Part shown: one piece after another, positions 1 through 7,599 of the stretch
How the letters are laid out: each line of letters opens with the position of its first letter
How positions within the stretch are numbered: the stretch's first letter is position 1
From: DTU063 sp001512695
Lineage (GTDB): Bacteria > Bacillota > Thermosediminibacteria > Thermosediminibacterales > Tepidanaerobacteraceae
DNA: 64,000 nucleotides
Direction of reading: 5' to 3'
Assembly: GCA_049658265.1 (NCBI GenBank)
Contig: JBASOM010000011.1
Span: 5,003-69,002, forward strand
Program-made: the position numbers and the translations under genes
Notes under the pieces: model-generated
Database searches by the model: none
Told to the model about the DNA's origin: nothing
What the model saw: only the letters and a program-made list of their open reading frames with translations

Positions 1-196
1 TGTTCAGCTGTTTTTTTACCTGTTCAACTACATATTCGTCGCCTTCAACCACTATGGTCATCCTGGAGACTTCCGGATTCTCGGTGGTTCCAACAGCCAG
101 GCTGTCGATGTTATAGCCCCTTCGGCTAAAAAGCCCTGCTATTCTAGATAGTACACCTGGATGATTCTCTACAAGTACTGAAAGTGTCGTTTTCAT
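1..196 (-). CDS. ilvN: acetolactate synthase small subunit, N-terminal part (cut by window edge)
   Basis: Regulatory subunit of acetolactate synthase, the first common enzyme of branched-chain amino acid synthesis. The visible 65 residues (MKTTLSVLVENHPGVLSRIAGL and on) are a typical ACT domain, which in this family binds valine for feedback inhibition. The ATG at 196 follows ilvB by 3 bases, and its ribosome binding site (AGGAGGG) is formed by the last codons of ilvB, so the two are translationally coupled. The C-terminal part lies outside the window. Confidence 0.93.
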   Translation of the reverse strand, partial: MKTTLSVLVENHPGVLSRIAGLFSRRGYNIDSLAVGTTENPEVSRMTIVVEGDEYVVEQVKKQLN

Positions 197-199
197 GCC

Positions 200-1861
200 T
201 TACCCTCCTATCATCTCATTGATGGGAGAACCGTTTAATACCATGGGATATACATTTTCATTGATGTCTATTACACATTCAAGCAGGAAGGGACCCTTAT
301 GCTCTATCAGCTTATCTATAGCAGCCGATATTTCCTCCTGCTTTTGAATCCTCAAACCTTCGATCCCATAACTTGCTGCAAGCTTTATGAAGTCAGGCGC
401 AAATCTAAAGTGCACCTGGTTGTAGCGTTTATCGCAGTAAAACTCCTGCAGTTGACGAACCAGCCCTAAACCCTGATTGTTAAAAAGAATTATTTTTATG
501 GGAAGATTATTCTCCACGGCGGTGGCCATTTCTTGCAAGTTCATTTGAAAACTTCCATCGCCGCAAATATTGATTACCATCTTTTCCCCGTTTGCAAATT
601 GAGCTCCGATTGCTGCCGGAAGGCCGTAGCCCATGGTGCCGAGGCCGCCTGATGAAATGAAGCTGCGGGGCTCAATAAACTTATAGTGTTGTGCAGTCCA
701 CATCTGATGGCAGCCAACTTCCGTTGTAATAATGGCCTTGCCCTTGGTTTTGTCCGAAAGATGGCGGATTACTTCAACAGGGTTTAAGCCCTTGCTATCT
801 GCACTATATGTCGCATTCTGTTTCAAGCTATCCACATAGTTGTTCCAGTCCCCTTTGTCTTTTGAGGCAACATGTTTTTCTATTTCCGATAAAACCTGTT
901 TTACATCTCCCACAATCGGCGTATCTACCGGTATATTTTTCCCAATCTCTGCGGGATCGATGTCAATGTGGATTATTTTGGCCTTCGGAGCAAAGCCCTC
1001 CATCAGGCCGATGGTTCGATCCGCAAATCGAGCTCCAGCTGCAATTATTAAATCGGATTCGGCTACAGTTTTGTTGGCCGGAGCTACTCCGTGCATGCCA
1101 ATCATGCCCACATAGAGGGAATGATCTGCCGGAAAGGTTCCCGTCCCCATCAGCGTTGTCACAACGGGGATATTTGCCTTTTCGGCAAGCTTTTTCAGCT
1201 CTTTTTCAGCTCTTGCAGAATTAATGCCCCCACCTGCACAAATCAGGGGCCTTTCCGCCTCGTTTATCATCTCGGCTGCCCGGATTACCTGTAGCGGATG
1301 GCCTATCACATTGGGTTTGTATCCCCTTAACACGATATTTTTAGGATACTTGAAATCTATTACCGTTTGGGCAACATCCTTCGGCAGGTCTATTAACACG
1401 GGGCCCGGCCTGCCCGTTGAAGCGATATAAAATGCTTCCTTGACTATGCGGGGAATGTCTTTGGCATTTTTCACGAGGTAGTTGTGCTTGGTAAAGGGTG
1501 CCGTGGCACCGGTAATATCCACTTCCTGAAAGACGTCTCTGCCTATAACGCTTGTAGATACCTGGCCGGTTATTGCAACGATGGGAATGGAGTCCATGTA
1601 TGCCGTGGCAATTCCCGTCACTAAGTTTGTAGCACCTGGGCCTGATGTGGCCATGCACACGCCAACCTTGCCTGAAACTCTGGCGTAGCCGCTGGCCGCA
1701 TGGGCAGCTCCCTGTTCAAAGCGGGTCAAAACGTGTTTTATTTTCGAATTGTTGAGGGCATCGTATACTGGAAGTATAGCACCCCCGGGATATCCAAAGA
1801 TAATTTCCACATTTTCGAGTTCAAGGGATTTAACTAAAGCTTCAGCTCCAGTAATTTTCAA
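200..1861 (-). CDS. ilvB: acetolactate synthase large (catalytic) subunit
   Basis: Thiamine-diphosphate enzyme that joins two pyruvates to acetolactate, or pyruvate and 2-oxobutyrate to acetohydroxybutyrate, for Val, Leu and Ile synthesis. The 553 residues match the family. The N-terminal Pyr domain has the conserved Glu in RFEQGAAHAASGYAR (about residue 49), a central FAD-type domain follows, and the C-terminal PP domain has the ThDP motif GDGSFQMN...NN (about 435-465). The start is TTG at 1861, with AAGGTGGTGA eight bases upstream. Transcription passes through a tandem riboswitch and T-box leader (1893-2340). Confidence 0.97.
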   Translation of the reverse strand: MKITGAEALVKSLELENVEIIFGYPGGAILPVYDALNNSKIKHVLTRFEQGAAHAASGYARVSGKVGVCMATSGPGATNLVTGIATAYMDSIPIVAITGQVSTSVIGRDVFQEVDITGATAPFTKHNYLVKNAKDIPRIVKEAFYIASTGRPGPVLIDLPKDVAQTVIDFKYPKNIVLRGYKPNVIGHPLQVIRAAEMINEAERPLICAGGGINSARAEKELKKLAEKANIPVVTTLMGTGTFPADHSLYVGMIGMHGVAPANKTVAESDLIIAAGARFADRTIGLMEGFAPKAKIIHIDIDPAEIGKNIPVDTPIVGDVKQVLSEIEKHVASKDKGDWNNYVDSLKQNATYSADSKGLNPVEVIRHLSDKTKGKAIITTEVGCHQMWTAQHYKFIEPRSFISSGGLGTMGYGLPAAIGAQFANGEKMVINICGDGSFQMNLQEMATAVENNLPIKIILFNNQGLGLVRQLQEFYCDKRYNQVHFRFAPDFIKLAASYGIEGLRIQKQEEISAAIDKLIEHKGPFLLECVIDINENVYPMVLNGSPINEMIGG

Positions 1862-1892
1862 TTTAAGTCACCACCTTATTGTAAAATGATAT

Positions 1893-1936
1893 AAAACAAC
1901 CCCTCGCCTTGAGAATCTTTCTCAGGGACGAGGGGC
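1893..1936 (-). terminator. T-box-controlled intrinsic terminator before ilvB
   Basis: On the minus strand a stem of CCCCTCG with CGAGGGG (1929-1935 and 1900-1906), extended by CTGAGA/TTCTCA, is followed by a T-rich stretch. It directly follows the T-box sequence, which would pair with the terminator's 5' arm to form the antiterminator. Confidence 0.9.
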
Positions 1937-2165
1937 TTCCTCGCGGTACCACCCTGTTTTGCCTAAGACCTTGCGGTCTCGGCCTCGGGAAGTAGATTGC
2001 TACTTCATTTTAACGCAACGCTGCGGTCTCGGACTACTCGTATTTCGCCCGAACTGTTCAGGAGCGAGAATGAACAAATACGGTGGACCGGCTTTCACCT
2101 TGCCCGGCTCTCTGTGCCACTTTCTTTGCCATACTCTCCATCATTACATTTCCGTAATATGGCCA
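1937..2165 (-). promoter_or_regulatory. T-box leader of ilvB (probable Leu specifier)
   Basis: tRNA-sensing leader RNA. The conserved T-box AGGGTGGTACCGCG is at 1955-1942 and pairs with the acceptor end of uncharged tRNA. The distal stem I motif (AGAGAGCCGG ... GAAAGCCGG) lies near 2070-2115. The specifier region reads CATTCTCGCTCC; CTC (Leu, 2068-2066) followed by a purine is my preferred reading, but ATT (Ile) overlaps it and cannot be excluded by eye. It is the second of two regulators in this leader. Confidence 0.9.
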
Positions 2166-2181
2166 TTTGTATTTTTATAAT

Positions 2182-2223
2182 AAAAAACCCAACGGGAAAT
2201 TCCACATAGGAACCTGCCGCTGG
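2182..2223 (-). terminator. riboswitch-controlled terminator between the ykkC-type aptamer and the T-box
   Basis: On the minus strand CCAGCGG-C-AGGTTCC pairs through a TATGT loop with GGAATTT-C-CCGTTGG and is followed by GTTTTTT. The 5' arm starts right at the 3' helix of the upstream aptamer, so folding of the aptamer and of the terminator can exclude each other. Confidence 0.85.
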
Positions 2224-2340
2224 AGATTTTTATTCTCACGGTGTTCTAAGGAAAACCTTAGATTGTACCGCTCGGTCGCAGACGCCTTTTTGGCCGGAAC
2301 CCTAGGTACACTCCCTATGACATACGTATAAAGAACCCTG
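2224..2340 (-). promoter_or_regulatory. ykkC-family riboswitch aptamer, probable ppGpp type (subtype 2a)
   Basis: The minus strand carries the ykkC-class core: ACCTAGGGTTCCGG, then GACCGAGCGGTACA, then AACACCGTGAGAATAAAAATCTC, whose last part is the conserved GAGA-AATAAAAA-TCTC-like 3' hairpin. ykkC subtypes sense guanidine, ppGpp, PRPP or nucleotides and differ at few positions. Placement before ilvBN and in series with a T-box matches the ppGpp subtype, which is known in Clostridia before branched-chain amino acid genes. Class membership is seen in the sequence; the ligand is inferred from context. Confidence 0.8.
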
Positions 2341-2362
2341 CTGTTTTTGGGTGTTTCTATGT

Positions 2363-2390
2363 ATTCTACCATGATTTTAAATTATGTCAA
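2363..2390 (-). promoter_or_regulatory. sigma-A promoter of the ilvBN leader
   Basis: TTGACA (2390-2385), a 16-base spacer and TAGAAT (2368-2363) lie just upstream of the aptamer on the minus strand. Confidence 0.85.
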
Positions 2391-2453
2391 GGGTTTTTAT
2401 AAATTTTTTTATAGATCGACCAGAGTTTCGTTCTCAGAATAAACTTTATTATA

Positions 2454-3620
2454 TCAAAATGCCTTCCTATAGACTATCTCACCATTGATTATGGTCATTT
2501 GGCAATAGGATTTATAGTCAAGAGGATTTCCGGAAAAAACTGCTAGATCAGCATCCTTACCAACCTCGAGGCTTCCAACCCTGTCATCTATACCGGTGAT
2601 TTTGGCCGCCTCTAGTGTAATCGACTTTAGAGCTATTTCTTCCGGCAACCCTTCCTTTACCGATAAAGCAACCGATGCCAGCATAGCTTCATAGGTTAAT
2701 ACCGGAAAATCGCTTGCTATCGCAAAGGGAATCTCTGCATCATATAATTTTTTTGCTAGTTTATGCCCTGCTTTATTCTTCACCTCAAGTTTGTTCTTGT
2801 AATTAGATAGAGGGCCAATGATAACTCCTTTGCACCGCCCATTCAGTTGTTCTTTCAAATAATCTGTAATCAAATATCCCTCGGTGCAGTGATCGAGAGT
2901 ATAATAAAGTCCGAATTCATTGGCTATCCTGATTGCCGTTGCTATGTCATCTGCCCGATGTACATGAAATTTCATGGGGAGCTCGCCTCTAGCAACTGCT
3001 AATAACTCCTCCCACCTTGGATTGCGTTCTACCTTTTTTTCGGGATTATCTTGCGCCAGCTTTAGTCTTTCGCCATATTCAATCGCTGAAATCAGGGCTT
3101 CACGAATGATTGCTGCCGAAGCCATACGTGTATGAGGAGACATTTTTCGTTCTGTATAACGAAACTTTGGGTTTTCTCCGAGAGCCGCTTTCATCGCAAC
3201 CGGGTATCGTAAAATCATTTTGTCAACTATATTGCCATAGGTTTTAACGGCAGCATATGTACCACCGATAAGATTAATACTTCCGGGACCCGTGACACAG
3301 GTTGTAAACCCCGAACTTCGGGCTTCATAAAAAGCAATATCCGCCGGGTTTATTCCGTCAATAGCACGCATATGTGGTGTTATGGGATTTGTCCTTTCAT
3401 TATGCTCCGTCTCCCTCGTCCCCGATTCAAATAAGCCAATGTGTGAATGTGCATCAATAAAGCCCGGCAGCACATAACATCCCCTTAGATCAATTATCTC
3501 AGCGTCCTCATAGTCCAGCTTTTTACCTAAAGCATGGATTTTCCTATCTTGTATAGCAATATCTCCTACAAATGCTGGGTCAACCATGGTTAGAATTGTT
3601 GCGTTTTTCAACACCAGCAT
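2454..3620 (-). CDS. metal-dependent amidohydrolase (imidazolonepropionase-like)
   Basis: A 388-residue cytoplasmic amidohydrolase. The metal-binding HxH is at residues 58-60 (GFIDAHSHIG). Later metal or active-site candidates are the His pair in KFHVHRAD (about 219-221), DHCTEG (about 241) and ASDFP (about 315), and the C-terminal small beta-domain follows (VGSLEVGKDADLAVFSG). Relatives include HutI-like imidazolonepropionases and uncharacterised carboxypeptidase-like enzymes, so the substrate is unknown. It starts 42 bases after dppF with a good site (GGGAGG). As last gene of the transporter operon it may hydrolyse the imported compound; that is an inference. Confidence 0.85.
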   Translation of the reverse strand: MLVLKNATILTMVDPAFVGDIAIQDRKIHALGKKLDYEDAEIIDLRGCYVLPGFIDAHSHIGLFESGTRETEHNERTNPITPHMRAIDGINPADIAFYEARSSGFTTCVTGPGSINLIGGTYAAVKTYGNIVDKMILRYPVAMKAALGENPKFRYTERKMSPHTRMASAAIIREALISAIEYGERLKLAQDNPEKKVERNPRWEELLAVARGELPMKFHVHRADDIATAIRIANEFGLYYTLDHCTEGYLITDYLKEQLNGRCKGVIIGPLSNYKNKLEVKNKAGHKLAKKLYDAEIPFAIASDFPVLTYEAMLASVALSVKEGLPEEIALKSITLEAAKITGIDDRVGSLEVGKDADLAVFSGNPLDYKSYCQMTIINGEIVYRKAF

Positions 3621-3662
3621 TTAGCCGACCTCCCATGCAGGATAATCAAAGTATATCCCCTG

Positions 3663-4616
3663 TTATACGTAATGGCATGCTACAAAATGTCCCTTCGTTA
3701 TTTCTCGAAGTTCCGGGCCGGATTCCCAACATTTTGAATCTACATACATACAACGTTTTGCAAAACGACACTGATCCGGCATGTTAATAGGGGAAGTAAC
3801 TTCCCCCTTGAGAATTATTCTTTTTTTATTCCTTGAGGATACATCAGGTGTTGGAATAGCAGAAATTAAGGCTTTTGTATAAGGATGAAGCGGGTTGACA
3901 AACAGTTCCTCTGCCTCCGCTTTTTCCACTATTTTACCAAGATACATAACAGCAATTTCATCAGCAAAATGATTGACAACTGCAAGGTCATGTGTAATAA
4001 ACAAATATGTTAATCCGAACTGTTTCTTGAGCTTTCCTAACAGATTCAATATTTGTGCCTGAATGGAAACGTCCAAAGCCGATACCGGCTCGTCACACAC
4101 GATAAATTTCGGGTTCAGAGCCAAGGCTCGGGCAATTCCCACCCGCTGGCGCCTTCCTCCGTCAAGTTCATGAGGGTATGTATTAATTAACCTTTCCGCC
4201 AGACCTACGGTTTCCATTAATTCCAATACACGTCTTTCCATTTCCCTCTTGTCTTTGATTAGATTATTAAGTTCGATAGGTTCGCTTATTATTTGATTGA
4301 CTGTCATGCGAGGATCAAGCGAAGAATAGGGGTCTTGAAATATTATTTGCATTTCTTTTCTTAATTCTCTGAGCTCTCTCTTGCTTATTCCAGTAATATC
4401 GCGACCGTTGAATATGATTTTCCCTGCAGTCGGCTCGATTAGCCGCAAAATCACTCTGCCTGTGGTTGACTTACCACAACCTGATTCTCCGACTAAACCC
4501 AGGGTTTTTCCTTTTTCAACCGAGAAACTCACATCATCAACAGCTTGTAGCATGCCGCGTCGTGTCTTGAAATACTTTTTTAAATTTTTAACTTCGATCA
4601 TAGTTTCGGCCATCAC
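3663..4616 (-). CDS. dppF: peptide ABC transporter ATP-binding protein (DppF/OppF type)
   Basis: One of the two ATPases of a peptide/nickel-type importer. It has Walker A GESGCGKST, Q-loop IIFQDPYSSLDPR, Walker B FIVCDEPVSALD and the C-terminal oligopeptide-transporter extension with cysteines (CRFAKRCMYVDSKC). The signature reads LDGGRRQR instead of the usual FSGGQRQR; the first Ser of the motif is Asp. GTG at 4616 and ATG at 4613 are both possible starts. The gene overlaps the end of dppD (TGATG), so the two are coupled. The substrate cannot be told from the ATPase. Confidence 0.93.
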   Translation of the reverse strand: MMAETMIEVKNLKKYFKTRRGMLQAVDDVSFSVEKGKTLGLVGESGCGKSTTGRVILRLIEPTAGKIIFNGRDITGISKRELRELRKEMQIIFQDPYSSLDPRMTVNQIISEPIELNNLIKDKREMERRVLELMETVGLAERLINTYPHELDGGRRQRVGIARALALNPKFIVCDEPVSALDVSIQAQILNLLGKLKKQFGLTYLFITHDLAVVNHFADEIAVMYLGKIVEKAEAEELFVNPLHPYTKALISAIPTPDVSSRNKKRIILKGEVTSPINMPDQCRFAKRCMYVDSKCWESGPELREITKGHFVACHYV

Positions 4617-5629
4617 CTTTCCCCCGCTCTCCTTCTGATATGGAAGTCCGGCTTGTTATATGCATGACACGCAACTATGTGAGTATCGCTAATTCTTTTC
4701 AGTTCGACCGGACGCTCATGACATTCCGTCATAACATATGAACACCTCGGCGCAAAAGCACAACCCTTAGGAAGATTCGTAGGATCGGGCATTAAGCCTG
4801 GTATCGGTATAAGTTCAGCTTTTCTGTCATTAATTTTGGGTATGGAATTAAAAAGCCCTTCGGTATAAGGGTGCTTAGTCTTATTGAACACATCTTCAAG
4901 AGTACCTTGTTCAACGATCTTGCCGGCATACATCACAGCTACCATATCGCATGTTTCTGCCACAATTCCCAAGTCATGAGTTATCATTATCATTGATGTT
5001 TCATATTTTTCTTTTAATGCGGACATGACTTCAAGCACCTGTGCCTGGATAGTAACGTCCAGCGCTGTTGTCGGTTCGTCTGCAATGAGTAGTTTTGGTC
5101 GGCAGGCCAGAGCAATGGCTATAAGTGCGCGTTGTTTCATCCCACCGGAAAACTGATGCGGATACTCATCAGCTCTATCCTGCGGTATCCCGACTAGTTC
5201 AAGTATCTCCCTTGCACGCCTATGAGCCTCTCTTTTGCTTACTTCTTCATGCAGCATAATGGTTTCGGTAATTTGCTCCCCAATCGTAAATACAGGGTTA
5301 AGTGATGTCATGGGATCCTGGAATATCATAGATACTTCCTTCCCGCGTATTTTCTCCAGCTCCTTTATATCTTGTTTCAAAATATCCTTGCCATTTACTA
5401 TAATCTTGCCGCTTTTTATTACTCCTGGAGGATCAGGGATAAGATTGAGAATTGCCAATGCAGTCGTGGTTTTCCCTGCACCAGTTTCTCCAACTAAACC
5501 GAGTACACGCTTGCGCTCTAACTGTAAATCAATACCGTTAACAGCTTCAACAGTTCCATCCTCCGTTTCATAGTGAACAACAAGATTTTCTATTTTTAAG
5601 ACCAAATCTGATATGTCTTTACCATTCAT
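4613..5629 (-). CDS. dppD: peptide ABC transporter ATP-binding protein (DppD/OppD type)
   Basis: The second ATPase of the importer, 338 residues. It has Walker A GETGAGKTT, Q-loop MIFQDPMTSLNP, signature QFSGGMKQR, Walker B LLIADEPTTALD and the oligopeptide C-terminal domain with a Cys cluster (CAFAPRCSYVMTEC), which in some homologues carries an iron-sulfur cluster. It starts 19 bases after dppC. Confidence 0.94.
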   Translation of the reverse strand: MNGKDISDLVLKIENLVVHYETEDGTVEAVNGIDLQLERKRVLGLVGETGAGKTTTALAILNLIPDPPGVIKSGKIIVNGKDILKQDIKELEKIRGKEVSMIFQDPMTSLNPVFTIGEQITETIMLHEEVSKREAHRRAREILELVGIPQDRADEYPHQFSGGMKQRALIAIALACRPKLLIADEPTTALDVTIQAQVLEVMSALKEKYETSMIMITHDLGIVAETCDMVAVMYAGKIVEQGTLEDVFNKTKHPYTEGLFNSIPKINDRKAELIPIPGLMPDPTNLPKGCAFAPRCSYVMTECHERPVELKRISDTHIVACHAYNKPDFHIRRRAGER

Positions 5630-5648
5630 GGCAGTATTATCATCCCTT

Positions 5649-6551
5649 CTAGCGTTTTAGTTTTGGATCCATTGCATCACGTAAACCATCCCCTATTAGA
5701 TTAATTGCAAGTACGGTAATGACAATTGCAAGACCGGGAAACATGGTCATATAACTATAATCACGGATGTATCCACGCCCGTCTGATAACATTCCACCCC
5801 ATTCCGGCGAAGGCGTCGGAACTCCTAGGCCTAAAAAACTTAGTCCTGAAGCTGTAATAATAGATTGAGCCACTCGCAGAGTGCACAGCACAATTATAGG
5901 TGCCATTGAATTAGGAACAATATGTCTTGTTAGTATCTGCCAATTTTTTGCCCCGGCAGCATGGGCTGCTTCCACATATTCCTGTCCCACTACCGTTAAA
6001 ACCGCTGCCCTTGCCACTCGGCAAAAAGCCGGCACCGCTACTAAACCTACTGCAAACATTAGTACTAATAGGCTTTGGCCAAATGCTGCGGTTATAGCAA
6101 TGGCCAGCAGTACACTCGGAATAGAGGCAAACACATCTGTTATTCTCATTATGATGTTTTCAATTACACCGCCATAATAACCGGCCACTATCCCCAGTGT
6201 CGAGCCAATCAAAAATGATATTATCATCGCCACCACGCCGACAGAAAATGAATACCTTCCTCCGTAAAGAATCCGAGCAAAAATATCTCGACCGTACTGG
6301 TCAGTTCCAAAGGGATGCATCCATGATGGTTTCTGTAATCTTTCTTCAAAATTCTGCTTGACTATGTCTTCATTGTAATCATATATAAACTCCCCAACAA
6401 TACATGCCGACAACACTATAGAAAGAATGATAATTCCGAGCATGGCACCTTTACTTTTCTTAAAATTTCTCCACACTTCTGCCGACATGCTACGTTTTTT
6501 ATATCTTTTTGTAGCAGCAATCTTATTCGGTTCATTCTGAATAACAGGCAT
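5649..6551 (-). CDS. dppC: peptide ABC transporter permease (DppC/OppC type)
   Basis: Inner-membrane permease of 300 residues. A cytoplasmic N-terminus (KKRSMSAEVWRNFKKSKGA, typical of OppC) is followed by one membrane segment, an external loop with HPFGTDQYGRDIFARILYGGR, and five further segments. The EAA-like loop EAAHAAGAKNWQILTRHIVPN docks the ATPases. It begins 9 bases after dppB. Confidence 0.94.
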   Translation of the reverse strand: MPVIQNEPNKIAATKRYKKRSMSAEVWRNFKKSKGAMLGIIILSIVLSACIVGEFIYDYNEDIVKQNFEERLQKPSWMHPFGTDQYGRDIFARILYGGRYSFSVGVVAMIISFLIGSTLGIVAGYYGGVIENIIMRITDVFASIPSVLLAIAITAAFGQSLLVLMFAVGLVAVPAFCRVARAAVLTVVGQEYVEAAHAAGAKNWQILTRHIVPNSMAPIIVLCTLRVAQSIITASGLSFLGLGVPTPSPEWGGMLSDGRGYIRDYSYMTMFPGLAIVITVLAINLIGDGLRDAMDPKLKR

Positions 6552-6560
6552 ATCTATCCC

Positions 6561-7490
6561 TCACTTTGTGTAACGTGCTTTTATTCTCGGATCAATAAAG
6601 GCATAAGCAATATCAACTAACAGAATTAAAAAGCTTGCGAGCATTGTTGTCAAAATTAGGCAGCCAGTAACCATGGGTATGTCTCGCGAGTTAATCGCAT
6701 CTACGACTAATCGTCCCACACCCGGCCAGGCAAATACTGTTTCGGTAAAAACTGCTCCGCCAAGAGATACCCCCAATTGTGTTCCCATAACAGTTACTAT
6801 AGGAATCAACGCATTCCTAAGAGCATGTTTATATATTACCGTCCTTTCTGGGACACCCTTTGCCCGTGCGGTACGAAGGTAATCCTGCCGAATAACCTCC
6901 AACATGGACGACCGTGTGGTCCGCATAATAAGCGCAGCTTGCCCTGTTCCTATTGTAATTGCCGGCAAGACAATACTGGACCAGCCTTCACTCCCATAGG
7001 AAGGAAAAAGACCAAGCTTGAGTGAAAATACAATTATTAACAATAATCCCAACCAGAAATTTGGCATTGACAAACCAAGTAAACCAAAAATCATACTGAT
7101 GGCATCTTTCCACGAAGCCCGATGTATAGCTCCTATTACGCCAAGAGGAACCGCAATCACCACTGCAACAAATATCCCCGCCATGGCCAGTATAAGAGTA
7201 TTTGGCAAACGTGAGAAATACACTTCGAACACATCTCTATTATTCACGTATGATTTGCCCAAGTCCCCTCTCAATAAGCCCTGCATATACCTGAAATAGC
7301 GCACTATAAAGGGATCGTTAAGCCCCATCATTTCGCGCAACAGTTCTTTATCTTCCGGGGAAGCATCGTCTGGCGCAATAACGTCAACCACGTCTCCCGG
7401 TGCCAGGTCGACAATAAAATAAACAACCAATGATACAGCAATAAGTACCGGAATAAGCATTAATAATCGTCCGATTACGTATCTAATCAT
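6561..7490 (-). CDS. dppB: peptide ABC transporter permease (DppB/OppB type)
   Basis: Partner permease of 309 residues with about six membrane segments. It opens with MIRYVIGRLLMLIPVLIAVS and has the family loop GDLGKSYVNNRDV and the EAA motif (RTARAKGVPERTVIYKHALRNAL). It is the first gene after dppA; the 110-base gap between them holds a long perfect hairpin (7545-7580). Confidence 0.94.
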   Translation of the reverse strand: MIRYVIGRLLMLIPVLIAVSLVVYFIVDLAPGDVVDVIAPDDASPEDKELLREMMGLNDPFIVRYFRYMQGLLRGDLGKSYVNNRDVFEVYFSRLPNTLILAMAGIFVAVVIAVPLGVIGAIHRASWKDAISMIFGLLGLSMPNFWLGLLLIIVFSLKLGLFPSYGSEGWSSIVLPAITIGTGQAALIMRTTRSSMLEVIRQDYLRTARAKGVPERTVIYKHALRNALIPIVTVMGTQLGVSLGGAVFTETVFAWPGVGRLVVDAINSRDIPMVTGCLILTTMLASFLILLVDIAYAFIDPRIKARYTK

Positions 7491-7544
7491 CTGGTCCCTC
7501 TCCCTATTATGAATTCACATTGAATGCTAATAATGCCCAATTGT

Positions 7545-7580
7545 GCTATCAAGCTGTGCTTTATAACACAGCTTGATAGC
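7545..7580. repeat. 14-bp perfect inverted repeat between dppA and dppB
   Basis: GCTATCAAGCTGTG (7545-7558) and its exact complement (7567-7580) flank an 8-base loop. There is no T-run on the minus strand, so as RNA this is more likely a processing or stabilising hairpin that raises dppA message over dppBCDF than a terminator. Confidence 0.8.
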
Positions 7581-7599
7581 GATTTCTTTTCAAAGGATT

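Noticed and set aside
808..1430. Several open frames on the plus strand inside ilvB
   Set aside because: They are antisense to a highly conserved enzyme, lack ribosome binding sites and show no recognisable protein pattern.
1959..2209. Plus-strand frames of about 70 codons
   Set aside because: They are antisense to the T-box leader, whose conserved RNA elements explain the sequence.
2175..2372. 65-codon minus-strand frame upstream of ilvB
   Set aside because: It lies wholly within the ykkC-type aptamer and its terminator; the RNA structure explains the sequence.
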